From positions 744,001-808,000 of the forward strand of contig JADKIA010000028.1 of the NCBI GenBank assembly GCA_016721465.1: 64,000 nucleotides of DNA, written 5' to 3'. Below, in pieces: positions 50,555 through 58,606 of this stretch. Made by a program: the position numbers and the translations under genes. The notes under the pieces were generated by a model. It was not told the DNA's origin. It ran no database searches and saw only the letters and a list, made by a program, of their open reading frames with translations. The stretch is from Ideonella sp. Lineage in GTDB: Bacteria > Pseudomonadota > Gammaproteobacteria > Burkholderiales > Burkholderiaceae_C. Positions within the stretch are counted from its first letter, which is position 1. Every line of letters starts with the position of its first letter.

Positions 50555-51058
50555 ATGACCAAGACCGTTGAAATGACCACCTCGGCCGGCACGCTGCGCA
50601 TTGAACTGGACGATGCCAAGGCACCAGCCACCGTCGAGAACTTCCTCGCGTACGTTCGCTCAGGTCACTACGATGGCACGGTGTTCCACCGCGTCATCAA
50701 GGGTTTCATGATCCAGGGCGGTGGCTTCACGCCCGACATGCAGCAGAAGCCAACCCTGGCCGCCATTGCCAACGAGGCCAACAACGGGCTGAAGAACATG
50801 AAGTACACGCTGGCCATGGCACGCACCAATGCGCCCCACTCGGCCACCGCCCAGTTCTTCATCAACGCCACCGACAATGACTTTCTCAACTTCCGCAGCG
50901 AAAGCCCACAAGGGTGGGGCTATGCGGTCTTTGGCAAGGTGGTCCAGGGCACCGAAGTGGCGGATCAGATCGAGAAGGTCGCGACCGGACGAAAAGGTGG
51001 CCACGACGACGTTCCCAATGAACATGTGGTGATCTTGAAGGCCGTGGAAGTCGCCTGA
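50555..51058 (+). CDS. ppiB: Cytoplasmic peptidyl-prolyl cis-trans isomerase (cyclophilin PpiB)
   Basis: A 167-residue cyclophilin without a signal peptide. It has GTVFHRVIKGFMIQGGG, MARTNAPHSATAQFFINA and GYAVFGKVVQGTEVADQI. The ATG at 50555 lies one base after the ppiA stop. An in-frame extension upstream (to 50369) would overlap ppiA and is not needed. Same operon as ppiA and lpxH. Confidence 0.96.
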   Translation: MTKTVEMTTSAGTLRIELDDAKAPATVENFLAYVRSGHYDGTVFHRVIKGFMIQGGGFTPDMQQKPTLAAIANEANNGLKNMKYTLAMARTNAPHSATAQFFINATDNDFLNFRSESPQGWGYAVFGKVVQGTEVADQIEKVATGRKGGHDDVPNEHVVILKAVEVA

Positions 51059-51063
51059 GCGTC

Positions 51064-51828
51064 GTGAACATCGGGCACTGGCGAGCGGATGCGGCTTGGC
51101 ATCGCATCGACTTGCTCTCCGACGTCCACCTGCATGCAGGTGCACCTGGCACCTTCGAGGCATGGAAGCGGCATTTGCTGCGCACGCCGGCCGATGCCGT
51201 CTTGATCCTTGGAGACCTGTTCGAGGTCTGGGTGGGCGATGACGCTCGGGACGACGGCTTCGAACGAGCGTGCACCGATGTGCTGCGCAGTGTCGGTCGC
51301 AAGAAGGCCTTGGGTTTCATGGCAGGAAACCGCGACTTCCTGCTGGGCACGGCCATGCGGCGAGAAACTGGCCTGCGCGAGTTGCCGGACCCGACCTTGG
51401 CGCAGGCCTTTGGGCAGTGCCTGCTGCTGAGCCACGGCGACGCCTTGTGCCTGGCCGACGCGGCCTACCAGCGGTTTCGGGCAGAGGTACGTACCACGGC
51501 TTGGCAAACGGCCTTCCTTGCATTGCCCTTGGAAGAGCGCAGGCATCGCGCGCGTGCCATGCGGGATGCCAGCGTGCAGCATCAAGCGGGCATGGCTCCC
51601 GACGAGTGTGCAGACGCAGACGCGGCGCTGGCCCGTGCGTGGCTGGCGGAGGCGCGCGCCGATCATCTGGTGCATGGACACACCCATCGCCCTGCCACGC
51701 ATCCAATGCCGGGTGGGCGAACGCGATGGGTATTGGGCGACTGGAATTTTGACACCCTGCCACATCGGGCTCGAATGCTGGTCTGGACTGTCAAGGGCTT
51801 GCAAGACATTGACCTGGCTGCACCGTGA
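51064..51828 (+). CDS. lpxH: UDP-2,3-diacylglucosamine diphosphatase (lipid A synthesis)
   Basis: A 254-residue calcineurin-like hydrolase that makes lipid X from UDP-2,3-diacylglucosamine in lipid A synthesis. The metal motifs are LLSDVHLH (Asp20, His22), LGDLFEVWVGDD (Asp51), MAGNRDFLLG, LLSHGDALCLAD and VHGHTHRPA. It starts at a GTG 5 bases after ppiB and its end overlaps mtfA by four bases. Confidence 0.96.
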   Translation: MNIGHWRADAAWHRIDLLSDVHLHAGAPGTFEAWKRHLLRTPADAVLILGDLFEVWVGDDARDDGFERACTDVLRSVGRKKALGFMAGNRDFLLGTAMRRETGLRELPDPTLAQAFGQCLLLSHGDALCLADAAYQRFRAEVRTTAWQTAFLALPLEERRHRARAMRDASVQHQAGMAPDECADADAALARAWLAEARADHLVHGHTHRPATHPMPGGRTRWVLGDWNFDTLPHRARMLVWTVKGLQDIDLAAP

Positions 51829-52601
51829 AGGCCCTGATCAATCGACTGCGACTGCACAAGGAAACCCGCAGCCTGGCTCGCCGGGCGATACCCGATGAAT
51901 TGTGGGCATTGACGTTGGCGCGCCTGCCCTTTGTGGGCCGCCTGCCGGATGTCGACTTGCTGGCGCTGCGGCGTCTGGCCTCGCTGTTCCTCGACAAAAA
52001 GGAATTCTCGGGCGGCGGCGGCCTGGTGGTCACCGACGAAATGGCCGTCTGCATTGCGGTACAGGCATGCCTTCCGGTGCTGCGGTTTGGTTTGAAACCC
52101 TACGAGGGCTTTGTCGGCATTGTGGTGCACCCCGACGAGGTCGTTGCGCGACGCAGCCACACCGATGACGATGGCGTCGTGCACGAATATGACGAGGTGC
52201 TCGCCGGTGAAGCCATGGACGGCGGGCCCATCATGCTGTCCTGGCGCGACGTGGCCGAGGCCGGCTTCAGCGCGGATTGGGGCTACAACGTGGTCATCCA
52301 TGAGTTCGCCCATGTGCTGGACATGGGCGATGGTGCCGCCGACGGTATCCCAGCCTTACCGGACGCGAAGGCCCGTGCAGCCTGGCAGGACGTCATGCAG
52401 CCGGAGTTTGAACGGCACCGTCAGGCCGTGGATTCCGATGTCGCGACCTTGTTGGATCCCTACGGTGCAATTTCCATCAGCGAGTTCTTCGCGGTGGCCA
52501 GCGAGTGTTTCTTCGTCACGCCCCATGAGATGCGTGCCGAACATCCAGCGCTTTACTGGATGCTGGCACGCTATTTCAAGCAGGACCCCTCAGGCGCCTG
52601 A
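51825..52601 (+). CDS. mtfA: MtfA-family zinc peptidase
   Basis: A 258-residue MtfA/DgsA anti-repressor family protein. The zinc-binding HEFAH lies at about residues 159-163, with a further conserved Glu region SISEFFAVASECFF. In E. coli MtfA binds the repressor Mlc and has peptidase activity. The GTG start at 51825 overlaps the lpxH stop. It is convergent with clpA, 34 bases away. A role with Mlc cannot be assumed here because no Mlc gene is in the window. Confidence 0.92.
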   Translation: MKALINRLRLHKETRSLARRAIPDELWALTLARLPFVGRLPDVDLLALRRLASLFLDKKEFSGGGGLVVTDEMAVCIAVQACLPVLRFGLKPYEGFVGIVVHPDEVVARRSHTDDDGVVHEYDEVLAGEAMDGGPIMLSWRDVAEAGFSADWGYNVVIHEFAHVLDMGDGAADGIPALPDAKARAAWQDVMQPEFERHRQAVDSDVATLLDPYGAISISEFFAVASECFFVTPHEMRAEHPALYWMLARYFKQDPSGA

Positions 52602-52635
52602 CCAGCGAGCGCGGCGCCGCGCCGCGGAGACCGCC

Positions 52636-54936
52636 TCAGGCGGGCGTCGGCTCGGCGCGGGTCTTGTCGTTCTTCTTGGGCGGCTGGATCTCCAGCTGCA
52701 CTTCGCCCTTGTCGTCGACGTCAACGGTCAGGCGTCCGCCATCGACCAAGCGGCCAAAGAGCAACTCATCAGCCAGCGCGCGTCGAATGGTGTCCTGAAT
52801 CAGACGTTGCATCGGCCGTGCACCCATCAGCGGATCGAAGCCTGCCTTGGCCAGGTGCTTGCGCAGGGTGTCCGTGAAAGTGACTTCCACCTTCTTCTCG
52901 GCCAACTGCCCTTCCAGTTGAAGCAGGAACTTATCCACCACTCGCAAGATGACGTCTTCGTTGAGCGCCCCGAAGTTCACGATGGCATCCAGCCGATTTC
53001 GGAACTCCGGCGTGAACAGGCGCTTGATGTCCGCCATCTCGTCGCCGCGCTCGCGCAGGGTCGTGAAGCCGATGGTCGACTTGTTCATCGTCTCGGCCCC
53101 TGCATTTGTCGTCATGACGATGATGACATTGCGGAAGTCGGCCTTGCGGCCGTTGTTGTCGGTCAGCGTGCCATGGTCCATCACCTGCAGCAGCACATTG
53201 AAGACATCGGGATGGGCCTTCTCGATTTCGTCCATCAGCAGCACGCAGTGCGGCTTTTTCGTGATGGCCTCGGTCAACAGCCCGCCTTGGTCGAATCCCA
53301 CGTAGCCGGGCGGCGCGCCAATGAGCCGGCTGACCGCATGGCGCTCCATGTACTCGGACATGTCAAAACGGATCAGATCAATCCCCAGGATGTAGGCCAG
53401 TTGCTTGGCCACCTCGGTCTTGCCCACCCCAGTCGGCCCGCTGAACAGGAACGCGCCGATTGGCTTGTCGGGCTTGCCCAAGCCGGATCGAGCCATCTTG
53501 ATCGAGGCGGACAGCGCATTGATGGCCGCATCCTGGCCAAACACCACACTCTTCAAGTCACGATCCAGGCTCTTGAGCTTGCTTCGATCATCGCTGGAGA
53601 CCGAGGCGGGAGGGATGCGCGCAATCTTCGCAACGATGTCTTCGACTTCGGCTCGGGTGATGGTTTTCTTCTGCTTGCTCTTGGGCAGGATGCGCTGCGC
53701 AGCCCCGGCCTCATCGATGACATCAATGGCCTTGTCCGGCAGGTGTCGATCGTTGATGTACTTTGCCGATAGCTCAGCTGCAGCCTGCAGGGCACCCAAT
53801 GCATATTTGACGTTGTGGTGGTCCTCGAAGCGCGACTTCAAACCCTTCAGGATTTCGATGGTCTGCTCGACAGATGGCTCCACAACATCCACCTTCTGGA
53901 AGCGGCGCGACAGCGCTGCGTCCTTTTCAAAGATGCCGCGGTATTCAGTGAACGTCGTTGCACCGATGCACTTCATGGCGCCGTTGGACAGCGCAGGCTT
54001 CAGCAGGTTGCTCGCATCCAGCGTGCCGCCCGATGCTGCGCCTGCACCAATCAGCGTATGAATCTCGTCAACGAACAGGATCGCGTTGGGTTGATCCTTC
54101 AGTTGCTTGAGTACACCCTTCAGCCGCTGCTCGAAGTCGCCGCGGTACTTCGTGCCGGCCAGCAGGGCGCCCATGTCCAGCGCGTAGACGGTCGATTGCG
54201 CCAGCACATCTGGTACATCGTTCTGCGTGATGCGCCAAGCCAGGCCTTCTGCGATGGCGGTCTTGCCGACGCCTGCCTCTCCGACGAGCAAGGGATTGTT
54301 CTTGCGCCGGCGACAGAGCACCTGGATGACCCGCTCGACTTCAGCTTCTCGGCCGATCAGCGGATCGATCTTGCCGTCGCGCGCCAATTGATTGAGGTTC
54401 GAAGTGAATTGATCCAGCGGCGAGCCCTTGGCGTCGGTGGCCTCTTCCTTTTCTGCCTCCGCACTGCCTTCGCTCGGCTTGGCTGGCTCCTGAGGCTCAC
54501 TCTTCTTGATGCCGTGCGCAATGAAATTCACGACGTCCAGACGCGTCACGCCCTGCTGATGCAGGTAGTAGACCGCGTGTGAATCCTTCTCGCCGAAGAT
54601 CGCCACCAGCACATTGGCGCCAGTCACTTCCTTCTTGCCCGAACCTGTGGACTGCACGTGCATGATGGCTCGCTGGATCACCCGCTGGAAGCCCAGCGTG
54701 GGTTGCGTGTCCACCTCTTCGGTGCCGCCCACCGTGGGCGTGTTTTCTTTGATGAATGTGGTGAGGCTCTTGCGCAGGTCATCGATGTTGGCCGCGCAGG
54801 CCTTGAGCACTTCAGCGGCCGACGGGTTGTCCAGCAACGCGAGCAACAAGTGCTCCACGGTAATGAACTCGTGCCGCTGCTGGCGCGCCTCGACGAACGC
54901 CATGTGCAGGCTGACTTCCAGTTCTTGCGCAATCAT
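52636..54936 (-). CDS. clpA: ATP-dependent Clp protease ATP-binding subunit ClpA
   Basis: A 766-residue HSP100 unfoldase that feeds proteins to ClpP. N-domain start MIAQELEVSLHMAFVEARQQ; first AAA+ Walker A LLVGEAGVGKTAIAEGLAW; second Walker A FSGPTGVGKTEVAKQLAY and Walker B VLLMDEIEKAHPD. It starts at 54936, overlapping the clpS stop by four bases. The frame upstream to 55038 was rejected because it would cross clpS. A Lys/Pro-rich tail (KKNDKTRAEPTPA) ends the protein. Confidence 0.97.
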   Translation of the reverse strand: MIAQELEVSLHMAFVEARQQRHEFITVEHLLLALLDNPSAAEVLKACAANIDDLRKSLTTFIKENTPTVGGTEEVDTQPTLGFQRVIQRAIMHVQSTGSGKKEVTGANVLVAIFGEKDSHAVYYLHQQGVTRLDVVNFIAHGIKKSEPQEPAKPSEGSAEAEKEEATDAKGSPLDQFTSNLNQLARDGKIDPLIGREAEVERVIQVLCRRRKNNPLLVGEAGVGKTAIAEGLAWRITQNDVPDVLAQSTVYALDMGALLAGTKYRGDFEQRLKGVLKQLKDQPNAILFVDEIHTLIGAGAASGGTLDASNLLKPALSNGAMKCIGATTFTEYRGIFEKDAALSRRFQKVDVVEPSVEQTIEILKGLKSRFEDHHNVKYALGALQAAAELSAKYINDRHLPDKAIDVIDEAGAAQRILPKSKQKKTITRAEVEDIVAKIARIPPASVSSDDRSKLKSLDRDLKSVVFGQDAAINALSASIKMARSGLGKPDKPIGAFLFSGPTGVGKTEVAKQLAYILGIDLIRFDMSEYMERHAVSRLIGAPPGYVGFDQGGLLTEAITKKPHCVLLMDEIEKAHPDVFNVLLQVMDHGTLTDNNGRKADFRNVIIVMTTNAGAETMNKSTIGFTTLRERGDEMADIKRLFTPEFRNRLDAIVNFGALNEDVILRVVDKFLLQLEGQLAEKKVEVTFTDTLRKHLAKAGFDPLMGARPMQRLIQDTIRRALADELLFGRLVDGGRLTVDVDDKGEVQLEIQPPKKNDKTRAEPTPA

Positions 54937-55289
54937 GCGGCCTCCATAATGCACTGTAGCGGATGTCCGTCGCGGCGTGCGGCCGCAAGGACAAGCTCCA
55001 CTTTCGTGGCTGCGACATCCTTGGTGTAGACACCGCAAACACCACGTCCTTCATGGTGAATCTTCAACATGATGTGGGTTGCCGTCTCCAAGTCACGCTT
55101 GAAATACTGCTGCAGGACCATCACGACGAATTCCATCGGGGTGTAGTCGTCGTTGAGTAGCACCACCTGATACATCTGCGGTGGCTTAGTGCGCGCGGAC
55201 TTGCGCTCCGCGACCACAGCGCCCGCATCATCTCGTCGCGGCTTTGCAGGCGGCGGCGGGGGCGGCGGGGGCGGATCTTCCTGGGGCAT
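54933..55289 (-). CDS. clpS: ClpS adaptor for N-end-rule degradation
   Basis: A 118-residue ClpS that delivers N-degron substrates to ClpA. The core YQVVLLNDDYTPMEFVVMVL, then HIMLKIHHEGRGVCGVYTKDVAA, matches the family. The N-terminus (MPQEDPPPPPPPPPAKPRRD) has a run of nine prolines, which is unusual; ClpS N-terminal extensions are normally flexible but not proline tracts. Overlaps clpA. Confidence 0.95.
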   Translation of the reverse strand: MPQEDPPPPPPPPPAKPRRDDAGAVVAERKSARTKPPQMYQVVLLNDDYTPMEFVVMVLQQYFKRDLETATHIMLKIHHEGRGVCGVYTKDVAATKVELVLAAARRDGHPLQCIMEAA

Positions 55290-55460
55290 GGATCATTCTA
55301 TCGACTTGAGCCTGTAGGCCTCGCGAATCCTCGAATATGGGGGCGACATCCAGAATGCAAGCTCGAAAAAAGCCGGCCTTCGCCCAACCCGATGTCGCGC
55401 ACGTTGGTCCATTGGTTGATTGTGGGGAAACCCCGACGCCACTTGGTCCAGATCTCCGTA

Positions 55461-55490
55461 TTGACCCTGCGTCACACCCCGAAACAGAAT
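55461..55490 (+). promoter_or_regulatory. Predicted promoter for the cold-shock gene
   Basis: TTGACC (55461-55466) and CAGAAT (55485-55490) are separated by 18 bases. They lie about 37 bases before the ATG at 55527, which would give a short leader. A CCTCGA/TCGAGG hairpin (55498-55511) then lies between the start of transcription and the GGAG ribosome-binding site (55516-55519). Confidence 0.35.
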
Positions 55491-55526
55491 TTTCCGACCT
55501 CGAAGTCGAGGATCTGGAGTAGTCAC

Positions 55527-55751
55527 ATGCAAGTCGGAACAGTCAAATGGTTCAATGATGCGAAGGGTTTTGGGTTCATTGAACCCGAGCAAGGAGGGCC
55601 GGACGTGTTTGCCCATTTCTCCGCCATCGAAATGGGCGGTTTCCGCACCTTGAAGCAAGGGGCGAAAGTCGCTTTTGAACTGGTCGTCGGTCCCAAGGGC
55701 AACTTGGCCCAGAGCATTCGCCAGTTGGTGCCCGAAGGGACCTCGGCCTGA
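55527..55751 (+). CDS. Cold-shock-domain protein (CspA family)
   Basis: A 74-residue single-domain CspA-type RNA/DNA-binding protein. RNP1 KGFGFIEPE and RNP2-like DVFAHFSAI are present, and the protein starts MQVGTVKWFNDAKG. It binds single-stranded nucleic acid and acts as RNA chaperone, with or without cold induction. The ATG at 55527 is used; upstream in-frame extension to 55392 is not homologous. The ribosome-binding site GGAG lies 7 bases upstream. Confidence 0.95.
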   Translation: MQVGTVKWFNDAKGFGFIEPEQGGPDVFAHFSAIEMGGFRTLKQGAKVAFELVVGPKGNLAQSIRQLVPEGTSA

Positions 55752-55780
55752 TCGACAACGGCGCCTCGCCTGACTGCCGA

Positions 55781-55803
55781 AGAGCCCGCACTGTGCGGGC
55801 TCT
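55781..55803 (+). terminator. Rho-independent terminator after the cold-shock gene
   Basis: AGAGCCCGCA pairs perfectly with TGCGGGCTCT across a 3-base loop, followed by CGTCATTTTC. It begins 30 bases after the stop codon of the cold-shock gene. The following 230 bases up to 56035 hold no convincing gene. Confidence 0.85.
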
Positions 55804-56034
55804 CGTCATTTTCACGGCATGAACTTGGTACGGCATGGCAGGTGACGATGGCCAGCATGTGTCGCGACAAGGCGCCATCGACCGTACGACCTTTGGCCAG
55901 TGGATCTGCAGGCCTGTGGTTAACCCTGTCTCCACTGTCGAATCCGCTGTCAACCGACTCGTCGCCATGCGCGTTGCGGTTCAGCCTGCCGGAAATGAGC
56001 AGGCAATTCAACCCTTCAAATTAGGACATTTCCC

Positions 56035-56229
56035 ATGAACAAGCTCCTGGCCGCCCTGATCGCCACCGTGTTCGCTACCGCTGGCGCCTTTGCCGCTGAC
56101 AAGCCCGCTGCCGCTGCTTCGGCCGTCAAGGCCGCTGACAAGCCTGCGGCTTCCGCCAAGGCCGCGTCGGCTCCCGCCAAGACCGCCGACAAGCCCGCCG
56201 CTGCTGCCTCGGCCGCCGCCAAGAAGTGA
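56035..56229 (+). CDS. Small exported Ala/Lys-rich repeat protein
   Basis: A 64-residue protein. A signal peptide (MNKLLAALIATVFATAGAFA) is followed by a mature chain made almost only of Ala, Lys, Pro, Ser and Asp. It holds three near-repeats of the unit ADKPAA(A)AS. This low-complexity, basic chain resembles histone-H1-like or PHB-granule-associated (phasin-like) tails but is exported here. It has its own terminator. Function unknown; polyanion or envelope binding is possible. Confidence 0.75.
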   Translation: MNKLLAALIATVFATAGAFAADKPAAAASAVKAADKPAASAKAASAPAKTADKPAAAASAAAKK

Positions 56230-56268
56230 CTTGAAGCACGACGGCCATCCGCGGCCGTCTGCCCTCCG

Positions 56269-56290
56269 AAGCCCGACTCCGGTCGGGCTT
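56269..56290 (+). terminator. Terminator between the Ala/Lys-rich gene and the TauE/SafE gene
   Basis: AAGCCCGAC pairs with GTCGGGCTT across a 4-base loop. The stem is followed by TTGTTC on the plus strand. It may serve both convergent genes. Confidence 0.8.
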
Positions 56291-56341
56291 TGTTCATTCT
56301 GGGGTGCTGACTTGCGTGGTGGGCGTCGGTCGCGGCCTCGG

Positions 56342-57025
56342 TCAGTTGGTGCACCAAGCCCAGACCCGCATCCACAATCCATGGCCCAGGGCCCAAGCTG
56401 ACGCGCCCGACAAGGCCAACCCGCCGATGCGCACCATCCAACGGGACAACGTCTGCGAGCTCGATCCACCGGCCACGCGCATCCAGACCGCCTGACCCGT
56501 CAATAAGCCAGCTGCCGATGTGCTGGCAAACGCCACCATCGTCATCGCACCGGTCACTGGCCGATTGGCCAATGCAGACACGAGCAGTGCGGACTGCAGC
56601 AAGCCGCAGGGCCAAGCTACCCAAGCGATGCCCAAAGCCGCGCTCCGGCCAGGGCCCGCGATGCGCTGCCAACCATCATTGGTCAACGATGGTCCGCGAC
56701 TGCGTCCCAGACGCTCCATCCAATCCGGCTGGCGGCCCTTCCAGAGCAAGTAGAAACCCAGACCCAATGCCGCAACGTGCAACAAGGTCCAGATCGGCCG
56801 AAACACAGAAGTTGCCTGGCCGAGCGATGCGAGCGTGCCAACGCTGGCCGCAGCGATGCCACCCGCAACACCATAGGACAGGATCCGACCGATGTGAAAC
56901 GCGAGCAACCGTGCGCCGCCGTGTCCGCCAGTGGCGGCGGCACAAGCGGCGCCGCACATGGCCAAGCAATGTGGCGTGCCGGCCAACCCCATCAGTGCTG
57001 CGCTGAGGATCAGCGCAAGGTCCAC
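56342..57025 (-). CDS. TauE/SafE-like membrane protein near the cbb3 oxidase genes
   Basis: A 227-residue membrane protein with about six hydrophobic helices. The N-terminal motif LAGTPHCLAMCGAACAAA, with two Cys in the first helix region, and the GRILSYGVAGGIAAASVGTL helix fit the heavy-metal-transport/SafE-like group commonly found next to cco genes. It could handle copper for cbb3 oxidase assembly, or export thiol/sulfite compounds. It lies 10 bases after hemN ends on the same strand. Confidence 0.82.
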   Translation of the reverse strand: MDLALILSAALMGLAGTPHCLAMCGAACAAATGGHGGARLLAFHIGRILSYGVAGGIAAASVGTLASLGQATSVFRPIWTLLHVAALGLGFYLLWKGRQPDWMERLGRSRGPSLTNDGWQRIAGPGRSAALGIAWVAWPCGLLQSALLVSALANRPVTGAMTMVAFASTSAAGLLTGQAVWMRVAGGSSSQTLSRWMVRIGGLALSGASAWALGHGLWMRVWAWCTN

Positions 57026-57035
57026 TGCCGTCGCC

Positions 57036-58493
57036 TCAAATGATGCGCGAGAAGCGCTCGCGAACCTGATCGGCCCTCAGATGCTTGTCGAACACCATGG
57101 CCACAGCACGCACGAAGTACCAACCGATGGCGGTCACTTGAACGGCCGCTTCGCTGACTTCGACCAATCCCATTTGCTCCAATTCAGTCAAGGCCTCGAA
57201 CTCGGCTCTGAAGTACTCCCGCATCTTGACCAGGTGGGCCACTTCGACACTCTCGAACTCCAGCCGGCCCTGGCACATCAATGCCATGATCACCGCGCGA
57301 CGAACCAGGTCGTCGCGGGTCAAGGACAAGCCCCGCACGACAGGGAAATGGCCCTGACGAACGGCGTCGTAGTACTCGTCGAGGGTCTTGGCGTTCTGGC
57401 TGTAGGTCGGCCCCATCCGCCCAATGGCAGACACACCCAGACCGATGAGATCGCAATCGGCATGGGTGCTGTAGCCCTGGAAGTTGCGATGCAAGCGCCC
57501 TTGCCGTTTCGCGACCGACAGTGAGTCGCCTGGCAGCGCGAAATGGTCCATGCCAATGTAGGTGTAGCCGTGCCCGATGAAGCCGCCAATACCCTGGCCC
57601 AGCATCTTCACCCGCCAATCGGGTGGCGGCAGCTGGTCGGCACTTATCCGGCGTTGCGGCTTGAAGCGCTGGGGCAGGTGCGCGTACGAATACAGCGCGA
57701 TGCGATCAGGTCGAAGTGCTGCCACCTGGGCCACCGTTCGGGCGAACGAGTCGGGCGACTGCAGCGGCAGGCCATAGATCAGATCGACATTGATCGATTC
57801 AAAGCCGATGTCACGCGCCGACAACATCAGGTCGCGCACCGAATCATGGGGCTGAATACGGTGCACGGCCTTCTGCACGTCGGGATCGAAGTCCTGCACT
57901 CCAAAACTCAGGCGATTGAAGCCCAGGTCGGCCAGCACCTTCAGCCGCTCTGGAGACGCTGTGCGAGGATCGACCTCGATGGATATCTCAGCCCCCGGGC
58001 TCAACTTGAACGCCGTCTTCAAGTCATCCATCAGCCGCGCCAGCTCGCTGTCCGACAAGAACGTGGGCGTGCCTCCGCCAAAGTGCAACTGCGATACCGA
58101 CTGCTTCTGCCCCAGCAAAGCGGCATGCATCGCAATTTCCTTGGACAACACGTCCAGGTACTCTGCCGCGCGGTCATGGTGTTTGGTAATGACCTTGTTG
58201 CAAGCGCAGTAGTAGCAAACCGATTCACAGAACGGAATGTGCACATAGATCGACAACGGCGGAGTGCCACCAACCAGCGCGCCACTGGCGCGCTGCTCAA
58301 GCGCCCGCGCATACTCGGCCGGACCAAAAGCCTCTATGAAGCGGTCAGCGGTTGGATAGGATGTGTAGCGTGGACCAGGCCGATCCAATCGCCGCAACAT
58401 CTCCTCCGTCAACACGGGCACTTCGTCTTCAGGGCGCTTAAACATGCCCAGGACTGTGCCAAAGCCAGGCGTCTTTCGCTTGACTTGGCTCAA
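57036..58493 (-). CDS. hemN: Oxygen-independent coproporphyrinogen III oxidase
   Basis: A 485-residue radical SAM enzyme that makes protoporphyrinogen IX from coproporphyrinogen III without oxygen, for haem synthesis in low oxygen. The iron-sulfur motif CESVCYYCAC lies at residues 89-98. HFGGGTPTFLSDSELARLMD and RLSFGVQDFDP are HemN signatures. The start MSQVKRKTPG was used; MFKRPED at residue 17 is an alternative. The FNR box 58560-58573 lies 67 bases upstream, so it is probably activated anaerobically. Confidence 0.95.
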   Translation of the reverse strand: MSQVKRKTPGFGTVLGMFKRPEDEVPVLTEEMLRRLDRPGPRYTSYPTADRFIEAFGPAEYARALEQRASGALVGGTPPLSIYVHIPFCESVCYYCACNKVITKHHDRAAEYLDVLSKEIAMHAALLGQKQSVSQLHFGGGTPTFLSDSELARLMDDLKTAFKLSPGAEISIEVDPRTASPERLKVLADLGFNRLSFGVQDFDPDVQKAVHRIQPHDSVRDLMLSARDIGFESINVDLIYGLPLQSPDSFARTVAQVAALRPDRIALYSYAHLPQRFKPQRRISADQLPPPDWRVKMLGQGIGGFIGHGYTYIGMDHFALPGDSLSVAKRQGRLHRNFQGYSTHADCDLIGLGVSAIGRMGPTYSQNAKTLDEYYDAVRQGHFPVVRGLSLTRDDLVRRAVIMALMCQGRLEFESVEVAHLVKMREYFRAEFEALTELEQMGLVEVSEAAVQVTAIGWYFVRAVAMVFDKHLRADQVRERFSRII

Positions 58494-58559
58494 GGTCAGG
58501 CGGCAATGTACTCAGAGGAATCCCTCCATTCAAATGGGCGATCGGCCTGGCCGTCAGAT

Positions 58560-58573
58560 TTGATCGCGATCAT
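58560..58573. promoter_or_regulatory. FNR/Anr box between hemN and fnr
   Basis: TTGAT-CGCG-ATCAT matches the FNR consensus TTGAT-N4-ATCAA at nine of ten positions. It sits in the 113-base intergenic region between divergent hemN and fnr, 34 bases from the fnr start. It may control both genes, with autoregulation of fnr. Confidence 0.75.
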
Positions 58574-58606
58574 GTTTTACGCTCAACAGCCTCCAAGGAC
58601 GAGATA

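Noticed and set aside
55337..55522. A 61-codon open frame upstream of the cold-shock gene
   Set aside because: No homology-like features and no ribosome-binding site; it lies in the leader/promoter region. A leader peptide cannot be fully excluded.
55835..56038. A 67-codon open frame before the Ala/Lys-rich gene
   Set aside because: No motif and no ribosome-binding site, and it overlaps the start of the small exported gene.
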